DNA of 64,000 nt from Thermococcus sp. AM4 (GCF_000151205.2 NC_016051.1:1240001-1304000); one strand, 5' to 3'. Shown: positions 17,864 to 27,055, counted from the first letter of the stretch. The notes: generated from the sequence alone by a model not told the origin. Program-made: numbers and translations.

Positions 17864-18094
17864 ATGCTGGCCAGAGTGGACTCGCGGGGGAGGCTCTACA
17901 TACCCAAGGAGCTCAGGAAGAACCTCTCGGGTGAGGTTTACCTCGTTAGAGTAGCGGAGGGTATTCTCATAGTGCCCAAGCCGGAAGACCCGCTGGGGGA
18001 GCTTGAAGAGCTTGGAAAGAAGCTCCCGGACGTTTCCCTCGAAGAGCTGAGGAGGGAAATCCTGAAGGAGGCAGAGAAGCTCGCGGGTGAGTGA
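17864..18094 (+). CDS. VapB antitoxin, AbrB/SpoVT type
   Basis: A 76-residue protein with the AbrB swapped-hairpin pattern MLARVDSRGRLYIPKELR at the N-terminus and a helical tail that should neutralise the toxin. The ATG at 17864 follows GGTGGG. It directly precedes a PIN-domain gene, forming a standard VapBC pair. Confidence 0.88.
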   Translation: MLARVDSRGRLYIPKELRKNLSGEVYLVRVAEGILIVPKPEDPLGELEELGKKLPDVSLEELRREILKEAEKLAGE

Positions 18095-18095
18095 A

Positions 18096-18467
18096 ATGGT
18101 CTACGCGGACACGGATTTTTTCCTCGCCCTTCTCAAACCCAACGACTGGCTGAAGGAGAACGCCAGAAAGCTTTACGAAAAATATAAAGGGCGGATAACG
18201 ACCTCGGAGGCAACCTTCCTCGAGCTTTTGATACTCTCAAAAAGGTTCAATCTCGACCCCCTCAGGCTTCTGGCGGCTGTGATGGCGATAATCGAGGAGG
18301 AAAACGAGGACTACCTCCGGGCAGCGTACTACATGAAGGAGCACAATCTCAATCCCTTCGATGCAGTTCACGCGGCGAAGTGCGGAGGGGTGATAATCAG
18401 CTCGGATAAGGCCTTCGACAAGCTCGGAATCAAGAGGATAAAGCTCGAAAAGCCGGAAGAAGAATAA
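18096..18467 (+). CDS. VapC toxin, PIN-domain ribonuclease
   Basis: A 123-residue PIN nuclease with the acidic residues at the expected places: VYADTDFFLAL (first Asp), TFLELL (Glu), NPFDAVHAA (Asp) and ISSDKAFDKL (last Asp). I start at ATG 18096, one base after the antitoxin stop. The partner VapB should bind and inhibit it and repress the operon. The RNA target is unknown. Confidence 0.88.
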   Translation: MVYADTDFFLALLKPNDWLKENARKLYEKYKGRITTSEATFLELLILSKRFNLDPLRLLAAVMAIIEEENEDYLRAAYYMKEHNLNPFDAVHAAKCGGVIISSDKAFDKLGIKRIKLEKPEEE

Positions 18468-18472
18468 AAGGC

Positions 18473-19057
18473 TCACTTGGTCTTGCCCTTATTAGCTCTA
18501 ACGCTGGGCCTGACCTTTTCAGCGCCCTTGCCCTTGTTCCTCAGGCCGCGGCCCTTCTTGCCGGCGCTCGTGAGACCGCGGAAGACCCTACCCTTGTGGG
18601 CTTTACCAGCGATCCAGGCTATCTTCGGGTCGCTCTTTATGACCGGGTGGTGCGGGTCAACCATTATGACCTCGAACCACTTGTACATTCCGTCCTCGCC
18701 GACCCAGTAGGAGTTGAGGACCTCGAGGTTCGGGAACTTTCTCGCGGCCTTCTCCTCGGCTATCCACTGGAGGCTCTTCTTCGGGCTGTATTTAACCATA
18801 CCCATCTTGCTCGGCTTCCTTCCGCCCTTCCACCTGGGCCTCTTCCTTCCACCGCGCCTGACCCTAACGCGAACGACGACGTAGCCCTGCTTGGCCTGGT
18901 AGCCGAGGTTCCTCGCTCTATCAAGCCTCGTCGGCCTCTCGACGCGAACGACGACCGGCTCTCTCCTCCACTTTATCATCCTCTTCTTGAGGAGCTCTCC
19001 CACGTAGCTCTTCTTGGGGCTCTTCCAGGCTTCCCTTATGTACTTGTACATTCCCAT
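18473..19057 (-). CDS. rpl15e: 50S ribosomal protein L15e
   Basis: Archaeal/eukaryotic-type large subunit protein, 194 residues, very basic, with [34 protein letters not shown] and a C-terminal [11 protein letters not shown] tail. GGAGGG precedes the ATG at 19057. It is transcribed alone from a promoter near 19150 with a structured leader. Confidence 0.97.
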   Translation of the reverse strand: MGMYKYIREAWKSPKKSYVGELLKKRMIKWRREPVVVRVERPTRLDRARNLGYQAKQGYVVVRVRVRRGGRKRPRWKGGRKPSKMGMVKYSPKKSLQWIAEEKAARKFPNLEVLNSYWVGEDGMYKWFEVIMVDPHHPVIKSDPKIAWIAGKAHKGRVFRGLTSAGKKGRGLRNKGKGAEKVRPSVRANKGKTK

Positions 19058-19069
19058 TTCAATTCCCTC

Positions 19070-19118
19070 CCACGTTTGTGGTTCTCCGCAGAGCGGAACA
19101 TCCCGCGGGCGAACCCGC
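19070..19118 (-). promoter_or_regulatory. Hairpin-rich leader of the L15e mRNA
   Basis: Three hairpins lie between the presumed transcription start (about 19120, 25 bases after TTTTTAAG at 19146-19153) and the L15e ribosome binding site: CCAC/GTGG (19070-19081), GTTC-CCGC/GCGG-AAC with a bulge (19081-19099), and GCGGG/CCCGC closing a UUCG loop on the mRNA strand (19105-19118). Such a leader may serve feedback control by a ribosomal protein; this is inference. Confidence 0.4.
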
Positions 19119-19160
19119 CTAGTCGGTCGGGTTTCGAGGGTTGGTTTTTAAGGGTTGCGC

Positions 19161-19721
19161 TCACCCAACCGGATGAACACCGTTTTCCCTGATCATTTCC
19201 TCGAGCTCCTGAATCGTCACCAGCTTGTAGTCCTTCTCGGGGGAAGGCGCAACGTAAACGGCCGACAGATTGTCGAAGAACTGCCACGTTCCGAGCAGCC
19301 GGAAGTAGACGTTGGAACCGTCCTCGGAGAGCTTGCCGTTCCACACCTGAATTGAAAGGGACTCGAGTTTCTGGTCGAACTGAACCTTCAGCGTTCCCTC
19401 TATGAGCTCATCCGAACACGCTCCCACCGTGCCGTTGCCCGTGAGAGCCCGGTACGTTGCAGCGTCGAGCTCGTAAACTTCCACTTTGCCCTGCTCCGGC
19501 AGGAGGTACGTGAACGCGACCGTGCAGTTCGAGAGGACGTTGCCCTGAACGTAGTAGGTTCCGTCATCCTCGGGGCCCGGAACTATCCCCCTGCTCAGCT
19601 CAACGTCCACGAGCTTCGGGGGGGAAGGATTGGCCTTTTCGAGGATGTCCCCCCAGAAAGCCCCAACGAGAGCAACGGAGATGAACAGTAACACCACGAT
19701 GATCGTGATCTTCCTGTCCAT
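19161..19721 (-). CDS. Hypothetical exported or membrane-anchored protein
   Basis: A 186-residue protein with a single N-terminal hydrophobic segment (MDRKITIIVVLLFISVALVG), then a beta-rich exterior domain containing two cysteines (SNCTVAF and ACSDEL) that could form a disulfide. I use the ATG at 19721 behind GGTGGTGGT. The longer open frame upstream has no ribosome binding site. It is divergent from the PrsW-like gene. Function unknown. Confidence 0.65.
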   Translation of the reverse strand: MDRKITIIVVLLFISVALVGAFWGDILEKANPSPPKLVDVELSRGIVPGPEDDGTYYVQGNVLSNCTVAFTYLLPEQGKVEVYELDAATYRALTGNGTVGACSDELIEGTLKVQFDQKLESLSIQVWNGKLSEDGSNVYFRLLGTWQFFDNLSAVYVAPSPEKDYKLVTIQELEEMIRENGVHPVG

Positions 19722-19856
19722 ACCACCACCTGATGAGAAAGTTAAACCCCGGAGTTGATATATTTTTTGTGCAGGTGGTAACGTCCACTCGTGGTAACCA
19801 CCCGAAACCGTGAAAACATTAAAAAGATCGAACTCCCAACTGTTGAGGGTGGTGGC

Positions 19857-20567
19857 ATGAACGTTATAGCGTCGATAGTGTTCTTCGCGTACGTGCCGGC
19901 CTTGATACTCTTGTGGTACTTCTATCACGAGGACAAACTGGAACCGGAGCCAAAGAGGTACGTTATCATGACCTTCCTCCTAGGGGCAAGCCTCTCGGTA
20001 ACTGTAGCTTTTGTCATAGAGGCCCTCCTGACCCCCAGGTGGGGCTACGCCAACTATCTCCTCCCCGCGAGTGCCTTCTACATGGCCCTTGTTGCAGGGG
20101 TTGTGGAGGAACCGGCTAAGGCCCTGGCGATACTGTACCCGTTCAGGGCCGGCCAGATGGACGGAATAATGGACGGGGTCGTCTACGGCGTTGCAGCAGG
20201 ACTCGGATTCGCGGCAACCGAGAACTTCCTCTACGGTCTGGGGTACGGCCTCCCCACGACGGTTTTCAGGGCGTTTTTAACACCCTTCGCCCACGGAACG
20301 TGGAGCGCGATAGTCGGAGTTGGATACGGGCTCGTCTCGGAGGGAAAAGCCGATTCAGTCGGAAGCTTCCTCCTTACGGCGATGTTCCTCCACTTCCTCT
20401 GGGACTACTTCGCGTTCCTGAGCGAAGCGGTTCCGGCCTACAACATACTCCTCATCTTCCTGCTCCTCCTCAACCTGGCGATCCTCAGGTACCTCATACT
20501 CCTCGGCCGTGCCGAGGACGAGCAGAAGAGGTGGTACTACGCCCTCAGGGGCATGTGGAGGTGGTGA
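19857..20567 (+). CDS. PrsW-family intramembrane protease
   Basis: A 236-residue membrane protein with about eight hydrophobic segments. The PrsW/CAAX-like active-site pattern is present: VVEEPAKA (EExxK), FAATENFLYGLG, FAHGTWSA and LHFLWDY. Bacterial PrsW cuts anti-sigma factors; archaeal members are uncharacterised. The ATG at 19857 follows GGGTGGTGG. It heads a three-gene operon whose third member is exported, so processing of a neighbour is possible. Confidence 0.87.
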   Translation: MNVIASIVFFAYVPALILLWYFYHEDKLEPEPKRYVIMTFLLGASLSVTVAFVIEALLTPRWGYANYLLPASAFYMALVAGVVEEPAKALAILYPFRAGQMDGIMDGVVYGVAAGLGFAATENFLYGLGYGLPTTVFRAFLTPFAHGTWSAIVGVGYGLVSEGKADSVGSFLLTAMFLHFLWDYFAFLSEAVPAYNILLIFLLLLNLAILRYLILLGRAEDEQKRWYYALRGMWRW

Positions 20568-20569
20568 GC

Positions 20570-20794
20570 TTGAAGGAACTCAGGAGCATCGTTGAGGAGG
20601 CCCTGTTTGAAGCCCGGCCCTACGTCGAATACCCCGACCGGCTGAGGGAGCTGGTGCTCGGCTTTCTTGACGGAGCCGAAAGCGTTGAGGACCTAAAGAA
20701 ACGCCTCGAGGAGGAGATCGCGAGGGCGGACGAGCCCTTTAAGACCGATCTGAGAATATTCCTCCAGAAGCTCGAGGCGGTGGAGGGATGGTGA
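20570..20794 (+). CDS. Small acidic helical protein in the PrsW operon
   Basis: A 74-residue, highly charged helical protein (KELRSIVEEALFEARPYVEY...LKKRLEEEIARADEPF) without known motif. I use the TTG at 20570 because GGAGGTG ends six bases before it; a GTG at 20564 overlapping the PrsW stop is an alternative. It sits between the protease and an exported protein, overlapping the latter by seven bases. Confidence 0.6.
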   Translation: MKELRSIVEEALFEARPYVEYPDRLRELVLGFLDGAESVEDLKKRLEEEIARADEPFKTDLRIFLQKLEAVEGW

Positions 20795-21414
20795 GCTTTC
20801 TCCACAAGTTCGGGATTCTATTCGTTCTTTTTCTCCTGCTCTTCGTCTACCCTGACGGGATCAACGACACGGGATATTCCTACAGGTACACCCGGCACGA
20901 TAGTGGGTTCATGTCGTCCCAGTCGAAGGGCTACGGCGTGATATGCCCCGGCCAGTTCGGCGCGTACTACGAAAGCCGTGATTGGGATAGAGAGATCTTC
21001 GTCAGATCCTTCAATCTAAACCAAGATACCCTCAGGAGGCTCAACGATCCCTACACGTTCATGAGCGACATGAGAAAAAGGGCCACCTCCGTGAGCCTCA
21101 CGAGGAAGGGAAACAGATCGATCCTGATCCTCAAATGGAAAAGAGGGGACGAGTACACCACAACCTACTACCGGCTCGTTGCGGTCTACGTGAACGACGA
21201 ACTGAGGGAGGTCTCGTACGACACATCAACCTCCCTTAACTACGATCCGAGGAACTCCACGGTTCTCGTTGATTACATCGACGTGCACATAAAGTACAGG
21301 ATCCAAAAAACCCGCTGCTGGATCAAGGCCATAAGCTGGTGGAAATCGGCGCTGAGAGACTACCTCAGGAGCATGGCCGGCCAGGTTGAGAGACACGGCA
21401 ACGAGCCGTGGTGA
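20788..21414 (+). CDS. Hypothetical exported protein
   Basis: A 208-residue protein with an N-terminal signal or anchor (FGILFVLFLLLFVYP) and a tyrosine-rich exterior domain with beta strands (SILILKWKRGDEYTTTYYRL) and two cysteines. No known family. Its start overlaps the preceding small gene, so it belongs to the PrsW operon. Confidence 0.6.
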   Translation: MVSFLHKFGILFVLFLLLFVYPDGINDTGYSYRYTRHDSGFMSSQSKGYGVICPGQFGAYYESRDWDREIFVRSFNLNQDTLRRLNDPYTFMSDMRKRATSVSLTRKGNRSILILKWKRGDEYTTTYYRLVAVYVNDELREVSYDTSTSLNYDPRNSTVLVDYIDVHIKYRIQKTRCWIKAISWWKSALRDYLRSMAGQVERHGNEPW

Positions 21415-21523
21415 ACTTTCCACTTTTTGCACACTATTCTCAGTGGTATGTGAAATTTGAATACAAAACATATTTAAAGGCTGGTGCGTTTCTACTCGTG
21501 TAAACTGCACGGGTGTGGTAAAG

Positions 21524-22324
21524 ATGAGAAGACTCCTTGCAGTGCTGTTGATCCTCGGGGTTGTTATAGCCGCCGGCTGCATCGGCGACCAGGTCGGCCT
21601 GACGAAGGAGAAGGTTCTCAACGCGATAAACAGCATCGAGCGCGGTGAATACACTACGAACGCCAGCGTCGTCGTCAGGGCCTTTTCCGATAGACTCAAC
21701 AGCACGATGAAAATCGAGGAGTACATCCAGGTAAATGGTGCCTTCGACAACAGGAAGAAGCTCGAAAAGGGCCACCTGAACGTCCGTGTTAAATACCTCG
21801 GAATAGAGACCAAGGTGAACTGGCCCTACTTCGCCAACGGCTCCGACGTTTACTTCAACATCAACGGCAAGTGGTACTCCATGCCCCTGGACAACGAGCT
21901 CACGGAGTTCGCCAACAGCAGCCTGAACGTTGACTTCATCGAAAAGCTCCTCTCCAATAAGGAGATCGAGATGAAGAGGATCAAGGGAGGCTACTACTTC
22001 AAGACCAACATCACGTTTGGAGAGATCCTCAACGCCACCGGGAGGGAGTTCATCAACACGCTTCTGAAGAACAGCGACATAGCGAACATAACCACGAAGA
22101 GCGGCTACATCGAGGTGAAGATCAGGGGCGACGGCATGCCCTACTGGATCCACGAGTACCTCAACGTGGTTGTCTCGATCAGGGATCCGATCAAAGGGGA
22201 CACCGCAAACATGTACTTAACAATCAACGAAACCACAGAGCTTAGGAACATAAACGGCGACGTCATAATCACCACCCCGAAGGGGATAGAAGAGGCAAAG
22301 CCCCTCGACGATGTTCTTGGCTGA
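21524..22324 (+). CDS. Putative lipoprotein
   Basis: A 266-residue lipoprotein: MRRLLAVLLILGVVIAAGC is a signal with lipobox ending at Cys 19. The mature part is beta-rich with many Asn-X-Ser/Thr sites, repeated NST-type stretches and a YFNINGKWYSMPL segment. I start at ATG 21524 after GGTG. The promoter ACATATTTAAAGG lies at about 21468-21480. It is related in layout to the following lipoprotein, suggesting a tandem duplication. Function unknown. Confidence 0.72.
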   Translation: MRRLLAVLLILGVVIAAGCIGDQVGLTKEKVLNAINSIERGEYTTNASVVVRAFSDRLNSTMKIEEYIQVNGAFDNRKKLEKGHLNVRVKYLGIETKVNWPYFANGSDVYFNINGKWYSMPLDNELTEFANSSLNVDFIEKLLSNKEIEMKRIKGGYYFKTNITFGEILNATGREFINTLLKNSDIANITTKSGYIEVKIRGDGMPYWIHEYLNVVVSIRDPIKGDTANMYLTINETTELRNINGDVIITTPKGIEEAKPLDDVLG

Positions 22325-22360
22325 CCCCCTTCTTTTATTGTCTCCACCGGGGGTGTAACC

Positions 22361-23143
22361 GTGAAACGTGCCCTGCTCGCGCTTCTGCTGTCGGCTGTAG
22401 TGCTGCTGTCCGGGTGCATCTCCCGCGGCCCCGGGCATGAGGGCAAAGAAGCGACCTCATCAACGCCGACAATCGAGGAAAAGCTTCTCCAGGGCATCGA
22501 CAATCTGACAAAGTACAACCTCTCGATGGTCGAGAGGGTTGAGTTCAACCTCTCAGAGATGACAATGCTCCCCACGAATCCCGCAATGGGGTTCATGATC
22601 ACTGGCCTCGTCGACGAGGAAAGGGGAGTAATCCTCGCAAACGTGTCCCTGGAACCAATCGACCCCTTCGGCATGACCGGACAGAAGTACATCCTCTACG
22701 TCAACGGCTCAAATGCCAGGCTCGAACCTGCAGGAGGTCTCATTTCCGGCCTCCCGGATTCTGTGACCACAGACCCCATGCTCTTCAAGGGATACATCGA
22801 GCAGGCCAAGCACGCGCTCAAACTCATGCTGTCCTCAAAAAACGTCTCGATAACCAAGAACGGAAGCGTCTACGTAGTCCGGGGCAGTTTGAGCAACGGA
22901 AGCATCGAAAAGCTTCCGAACGCCAAATTTAGCGTCTCCTCAGCGGGATCAAGCCAAAGAATGAGGGTGAAGAAAGCGTACTTCGAGGCCACAATAGCCG
23001 ACACCTTCGGAAGCTTTGCCTACACCATTCACGTTGAGTACGAAAACCCCGCAGGAAAAGCAGTGTATGAACTCCACGTTGAACTCAAGAAGCTACCGAA
23101 GGATTTCAGAATAAAGGTTCCGGAAAAGGAAGGGGCGAGCTAA
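22361..23143 (+). CDS. Putative lipoprotein, second of a tandem pair
   Basis: A 260-residue lipoprotein, GTG start behind GGGGGTG, with signal RALLALLLSAVVLLSGC (lipobox Cys at 21). The exterior domain is rich in Asn-X-Ser/Thr and beta strands, with the same size and organisation as the preceding lipoprotein. Its last four bases overlap the convergent DUF1667 gene. Function unknown. Confidence 0.72.
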   Translation: MKRALLALLLSAVVLLSGCISRGPGHEGKEATSSTPTIEEKLLQGIDNLTKYNLSMVERVEFNLSEMTMLPTNPAMGFMITGLVDEERGVILANVSLEPIDPFGMTGQKYILYVNGSNARLEPAGGLISGLPDSVTTDPMLFKGYIEQAKHALKLMLSSKNVSITKNGSVYVVRGSLSNGSIEKLPNAKFSVSSAGSSQRMRVKKAYFEATIADTFGSFAYTIHVEYENPAGKAVYELHVELKKLPKDFRIKVPEKEGAS

Positions 23144-23484
23144 GCCCCCCTCGTCGCCACTATTTTTATCCCTTCCCACTCCGCAACAGTTTCTCCGACC
23201 TTCACCGGCGCTTTGAGTCTGAGCTTCGCCAGAAACTTCATGAGCTCCGGTATCTTCTCCTTCGGAACAGGCTCGGCCGTCTTGACGCTCACCGTGGGCA
23301 GGGCTCCCCCTTCAACGGGCACGACGCTCATCACGACCCTCTTCGGGTTCGTGACTTCCTGAATAGCCCACTCCTCACCGCGCGGGCAGGTGCAACCGCG
23401 AACTTCCTTGACCTTCCCGTCCTCCATCTCGACCTCGATTGAACATCCAAGGGGGCAGACGATGCATGTGAAGCGGTATATCAT
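23140..23484 (-). CDS. DUF1667 protein, small subunit of the glycerol-3-phosphate oxidation module
   Basis: A 114-residue protein with four cysteines arranged CIVCPLGC and GCTCPRG near the N-terminus, enough for an iron-sulfur or metal centre, as in DUF1667/COG3862. It overlaps the FAD oxidoreductase stop as ATGA and is last in a three-gene operon with two flavoproteins. It probably passes electrons from the flavoprotein pair. Confidence 0.85.
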   Translation of the reverse strand: MIYRFTCIVCPLGCSIEVEMEDGKVKEVRGCTCPRGEEWAIQEVTNPKRVVMSVVPVEGGALPTVSVKTAEPVPKEKIPELMKFLAKLRLKAPVKVGETVAEWEGIKIVATRGA

Positions 23485-24737
23485 GCCTTCACCACCTCCA
23501 CGGTGAGCTTCTCGGCCTTCCTGATTTCTCCTGCCTTCAGTTTTATCCTCAGCATCTCGGCAGGCTTGACCACCGGGAGCTTCATCCTCTTGCCTATCTC
23601 CGGAATTCTGAGCTCGACGTCCTCCATCGGTCTGGCAACGCGAAGGTAGAGGTAGACGTCTCTATCTCCACTGAGGTAGTGGGGAACAATCAGGCGGACG
23701 TTTTCGCCCTTCTCCACCTTAACCCACTTCCTGCTCTCGATTCCCCCGTTCTCGATGAACTCCTTGGCTCCCTCCACCGCCAGCTCACCCTGCTCCGCGA
23801 CGTAGTCAACGAGGTCGTTTATCAGGAGTGAGTTCCCGGCAACGAATATTCCCGGGACGCTGGTTTCCAGTCTGTCGTTCACGACCGGTCCGCCTGTTGC
23901 CGAGTCAATCTCAACGCCTAGGGCTTTCAATTTTTTAACACTCGGGACGAGGCCGGCCGATATTATCAACGTATCCGCCTCAATCCAGAACTCGCTTCCG
24001 GGGATTTCGTTGAGGTTTTCGTCGACCCTGACGACCTTTACCCGCTCGACGCGACCCTTTCCGCGGACTTCCACGACCTTGTGGCCCAGGTAGAGAGGAA
24101 TATCAAAGTCCCTGAGAATCATCACGTTTCTCGCCAGTCCCCCTGGATAGGGCATCAGCTCGACAACGGCCTTAACCTTCGCACCTTCAAGGGCGAACCG
24201 GCGCGCCATTATCAAGCCAACGTCGCCGGAACCCACGATGACTATCTCCTTACCGGGCATTATCCCGTAGATGTCCATCAGCGTTTGGGCCTCCCCGGCC
24301 GTGTAGATTCCAGAAACCCTGTCGCCGACGATTCCAATCTCGAAGGCATGCCTTTCCCTCGCTCCCGCGGCGTAGATTACCGCCTTCGCCCAGGCCTGAT
24401 AAGCCCCGCTCGGCGAGGTGAAGATTACGACCTTCTCGAGGTCTGAGTAGTTCCTAATCTCAAGAACCCTCGCGGCCGTTCTGTACTCCACCCCAAGCTC
24501 GACCAGCCTCTTCGCGAGGCGCGAGGCAAACTCGGGCCCTGTCAGCTCTTCTTTGTAGTAGTGCAGGCCAAAGCCTGGGTGAATGCACTGGGGGAGTATT
24601 CCTCCAAGGTAGTCGTTCTCGTCGAGGAGCAGGACGTTTAAACCCAGCTCCTTGGCCCTAATCGCGGCCGCCATTCCCGCAGGACCGCCACCGACCACAA
24701 CGACGTCGTAGCTCAGCATCGGAATCCTCGGGAACAT
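23481..24737 (-). CDS. FAD-dependent NAD(P)-type oxidoreductase of the glycerol module
   Basis: A 418-residue flavoprotein with two dinucleotide folds: DVVVVGGGPAGMAAAIRAKE at the N-terminus and IVIVGSGDVGLIMARRFA mid-protein, plus GIFVAGNSLL near the C-terminus. It lacks a redox CxxC thioredoxin-reductase pair but has LPQCIHPGFGLH, common in this GlpB-like group. Start and stop overlap both neighbours. It likely accepts electrons from the glycerol-3-phosphate dehydrogenase. The ATG at 24719 is an alternative start. Confidence 0.87.
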   Translation of the reverse strand: MFPRIPMLSYDVVVVGGGPAGMAAAIRAKELGLNVLLLDENDYLGGILPQCIHPGFGLHYYKEELTGPEFASRLAKRLVELGVEYRTAARVLEIRNYSDLEKVVIFTSPSGAYQAWAKAVIYAAGARERHAFEIGIVGDRVSGIYTAGEAQTLMDIYGIMPGKEIVIVGSGDVGLIMARRFALEGAKVKAVVELMPYPGGLARNVMILRDFDIPLYLGHKVVEVRGKGRVERVKVVRVDENLNEIPGSEFWIEADTLIISAGLVPSVKKLKALGVEIDSATGGPVVNDRLETSVPGIFVAGNSLLINDLVDYVAEQGELAVEGAKEFIENGGIESRKWVKVEKGENVRLIVPHYLSGDRDVYLYLRVARPMEDVELRIPEIGKRMKLPVVKPAEMLRIKLKAGEIRKAEKLTVEVVKA

Positions 24738-26224
24738 CAGGCATCCCCCCTGAGGAGAACCTTGACGTCTCCTATTCCAATCTCGCTTCCCTTACCTTTC
24801 AGCGTAACTTTCCAAGGTTCTACTCCGTATTCCTTCGCCAAAAGCTGGACAATCTTCGGCCTGCAGAAGCTTCCCTGGCAGGTTCCCGTTGTGGCTTTGG
24901 TCCTGAACTTGACGGAATCAACGCTCGGCGTTTTAACGCCTATGAACTTCATCCTCTCAATCGCTTCGAGTATGTCGCCCTCGCTGACGGAGTTACAGCG
25001 GCACACTATCTTTCCGTAGGCGGGGTTCTTCTTCACGGCTTCGTTCACCTGCTCGGGCGTCATCATGAAGAAGTGGCTGATTTCCTTCCTGTAGGGGTTC
25101 CACTTCTCCTTTTCCTTCAGCTCGATTCCAAGGTCGCGCTCGATTATCTCGGCAACCTCGTAGGCTATCGCCGGGGCGCTCGTCAGGCCGGGTGAGCGTA
25201 TTCCAGCGACGTTGATGAAGCCCCAGACCTCTTCCTCCGCCTTGATTATGAAGTCCCCTCCCGTCGGCTCGGGCCTTAGACCGGCGAAGGTTCTGATTAC
25301 CTTGCTCCTTGGGGGCAGTTGTGGCCATAGCTTCTTGGCCCCTTCCCAGACCTGCTCAAGGCCCTCCCTCGTGGTGGCGAGGTCTTCCTTCTCCTCGGGC
25401 GGTAAGTCCTGGGCGTTCGGCCCTATCATCAGATGGCCGGAAATCTCGGTGGTTACAACTATTCCCTTGCTTATCGGCGTCGGCGTCGGGAAGAGGACGC
25501 GCTTCGGCCCGGGAACGTCGTCGTCAAAAATCCAGTACTCACCTTTCCTCGGGTGGATTTCGAAGTAGTCTATGCCTGCCATTCTCGCTATTCTGTCCGC
25601 GTAAAGACCCGCTGCATTGATAACGATGTCCGCCTCGATGGAGCCATCCTTTGTCTCAACACCCTTAACCTCACCGTTCTCGACCTTTATTCCAGTAACC
25701 TCCGTCTCGAGGTGCGTCTTCACGCCGTTCGCAACGGCGTTCTCGGTTATCGCGATAACGGCCGGAATCGGCCCAATCTGACCCACTATTGGAACCCACA
25801 GCGCTCCAATCGCTTCCCTCGTGAGGTTGGGCTCAAGGTGGAAGAGTTCGTCCCTATCGACGATTCTCATCTCCGGAACGCCGTTCTTCCTCCCGCGCTC
25901 TAAGAGTCTCTCGAGCTCGTCGAAGTCCTCCTCCTTCGTCGCGACTATTAACGCCCCGTTCCAGACGTGCGGAATCTCAAGCTCCTTGGCCCACTGGTGC
26001 CAGAGCCGGTTTCCCCTTATGCACAGCCTGGCCCTCGTTGGGTACTTCTCGGGGTCGTCATCGTAGCCGCCGTGAATTAAAGCCGTGTTGGCCTTGCTCA
26101 CCCCCCAGCCTACGTCCGGAGCTTTTTCTATCAGATGAACCTCGAGGTTCTCGTACCTGCTGAGAACCCTCGCTATGCTCGCCCCGCTAATTCCTGCCCC
26201 TATTATGGCCACCTTCGTCTTCAT
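24737..26224 (-). CDS. FAD-dependent glycerol-3-phosphate dehydrogenase-like protein with BFD-type [2Fe-2S] domain
   Basis: A 495-residue enzyme of the DadA/GlpA flavoprotein group. The N-terminus KVAIIGAGISGASIARVLS binds FAD; AGIRSPGLTSAPAIA is the second FAD motif. The C-terminal part has CRCNSVSEGDI and TGTCQGSFC, a BFD-like ferredoxin domain. I start at ATG 26224 behind GAGGTG. It precedes two accessory redox genes and lies 0.8 kb from glycerol kinase, which supports oxidation of glycerol 3-phosphate. Confidence 0.88.
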   Translation of the reverse strand: MKTKVAIIGAGISGASIARVLSRYENLEVHLIEKAPDVGWGVSKANTALIHGGYDDDPEKYPTRARLCIRGNRLWHQWAKELEIPHVWNGALIVATKEEDFDELERLLERGRKNGVPEMRIVDRDELFHLEPNLTREAIGALWVPIVGQIGPIPAVIAITENAVANGVKTHLETEVTGIKVENGEVKGVETKDGSIEADIVINAAGLYADRIARMAGIDYFEIHPRKGEYWIFDDDVPGPKRVLFPTPTPISKGIVVTTEISGHLMIGPNAQDLPPEEKEDLATTREGLEQVWEGAKKLWPQLPPRSKVIRTFAGLRPEPTGGDFIIKAEEEVWGFINVAGIRSPGLTSAPAIAYEVAEIIERDLGIELKEKEKWNPYRKEISHFFMMTPEQVNEAVKKNPAYGKIVCRCNSVSEGDILEAIERMKFIGVKTPSVDSVKFRTKATTGTCQGSFCRPKIVQLLAKEYGVEPWKVTLKGKGSEIGIGDVKVLLRGDA

Positions 26225-26379
26225 AACCTTCACCTCAATCTGACTCCAGAAACGGTGTCATGTGTTTTAAAGCTTTCCTTAACCTTTAGTTTGGCGAAAA
26301 GGCAAGGAAAGAACTCTTTGAGGCATTAAAAGAAAGGACAGGGCAGGACAGGATTTGGATGGACGAAGATGTTCATTTA

Positions 26380-26844
26380 TCATGGCAGGGTCTCAATGTT
26401 TGGGACCTTCTTAAAATCAGAGTCGAAGGTGGCAATCCTCTTAATCCCGTACTGAATACATGAGGCGAGAATCATAGCGTCGTTGGGAAGCAGGTTGTGT
26501 TCTTCAATTAATCTCCGTGCAATTTCCACGGTTCTTTCCGTTATCTCAACCACTTCAAGCTCTGGAAGTGCACTAAAGAACTCATCGGCCACGTTGATGG
26601 CCTCTTTAATTTCTCCAACTTTTTCTCTTATGCCGTAGGTTGAGTACCTTCCATGCTTTTTTACGTACTCGTTAGCCATGAGCTGAAACCAGACCTCACC
26701 GATGACTGTTGGGTTGAGGTAGAACCTCGTTCCTTCGTCAATCATTTTTTCAAGCGCGACCACAGCCCTCTCGTCTCCGAAAAGGAAATTCAAGATGAAA
26801 GAGGTATCAAGGAAGACCCTTTCCCCTGTGGAGAACGTACTCAT
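26380..26844 (-). CDS. VapC-like PIN-domain toxin
   Basis: A 154-residue PIN nuclease: FLDTSFILNFLFG (first Asp), VIGEVWFQLM (Glu), LLPNDAMILASC (Asp) and IATFDSDFKKV (last Asps). I use the ATG at 26844 behind GGAGG, which places the start inside the end of the antitoxin gene. The pair interrupts the glycerol gene cluster, as expected of a mobile module. Confidence 0.87.
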   Translation of the reverse strand: MSTFSTGERVFLDTSFILNFLFGDERAVVALEKMIDEGTRFYLNPTVIGEVWFQLMANEYVKKHGRYSTYGIREKVGEIKEAINVADEFFSALPELEVVEITERTVEIARRLIEEHNLLPNDAMILASCIQYGIKRIATFDSDFKKVPNIETLP

Positions 26845-27010
26845 GATAAGCCTCCTCCAGCTCCTCAACGCTAACGGCTCTCTTAACACTTCCTGCAAGC
26901 TTCAGGACGTCCCGCTTTATGACAACGGTTACTTTCTCACCTTCCTTGAGATTCACCCGTTTTAGGGGTTTTAGAACACCGTTCTCATAGACGGCCTCGA
27001 CGGTTTCCAT
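26807..27010 (-). CDS. VapB-like antitoxin (DUF104/AF2212 type)
   Basis: A 67-residue protein starting METVEAVYENGVLKPLKRV, the signature of DUF104-type antitoxins, with a short beta N-terminus and a helical tail. It overlaps the PIN-domain gene by 38 bases, an unusually long overlap that would keep their translation linked. GGTGGG precedes the ATG. Confidence 0.85.
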   Translation of the reverse strand: METVEAVYENGVLKPLKRVNLKEGEKVTVVIKRDVLKLAGSVKRAVSVEELEEAYHEYVLHRGKGLP

Positions 27011-27055
27011 GCTCCCACCTGAAAATAATTGGAGGAAACAGTAATAACCCTTTCG

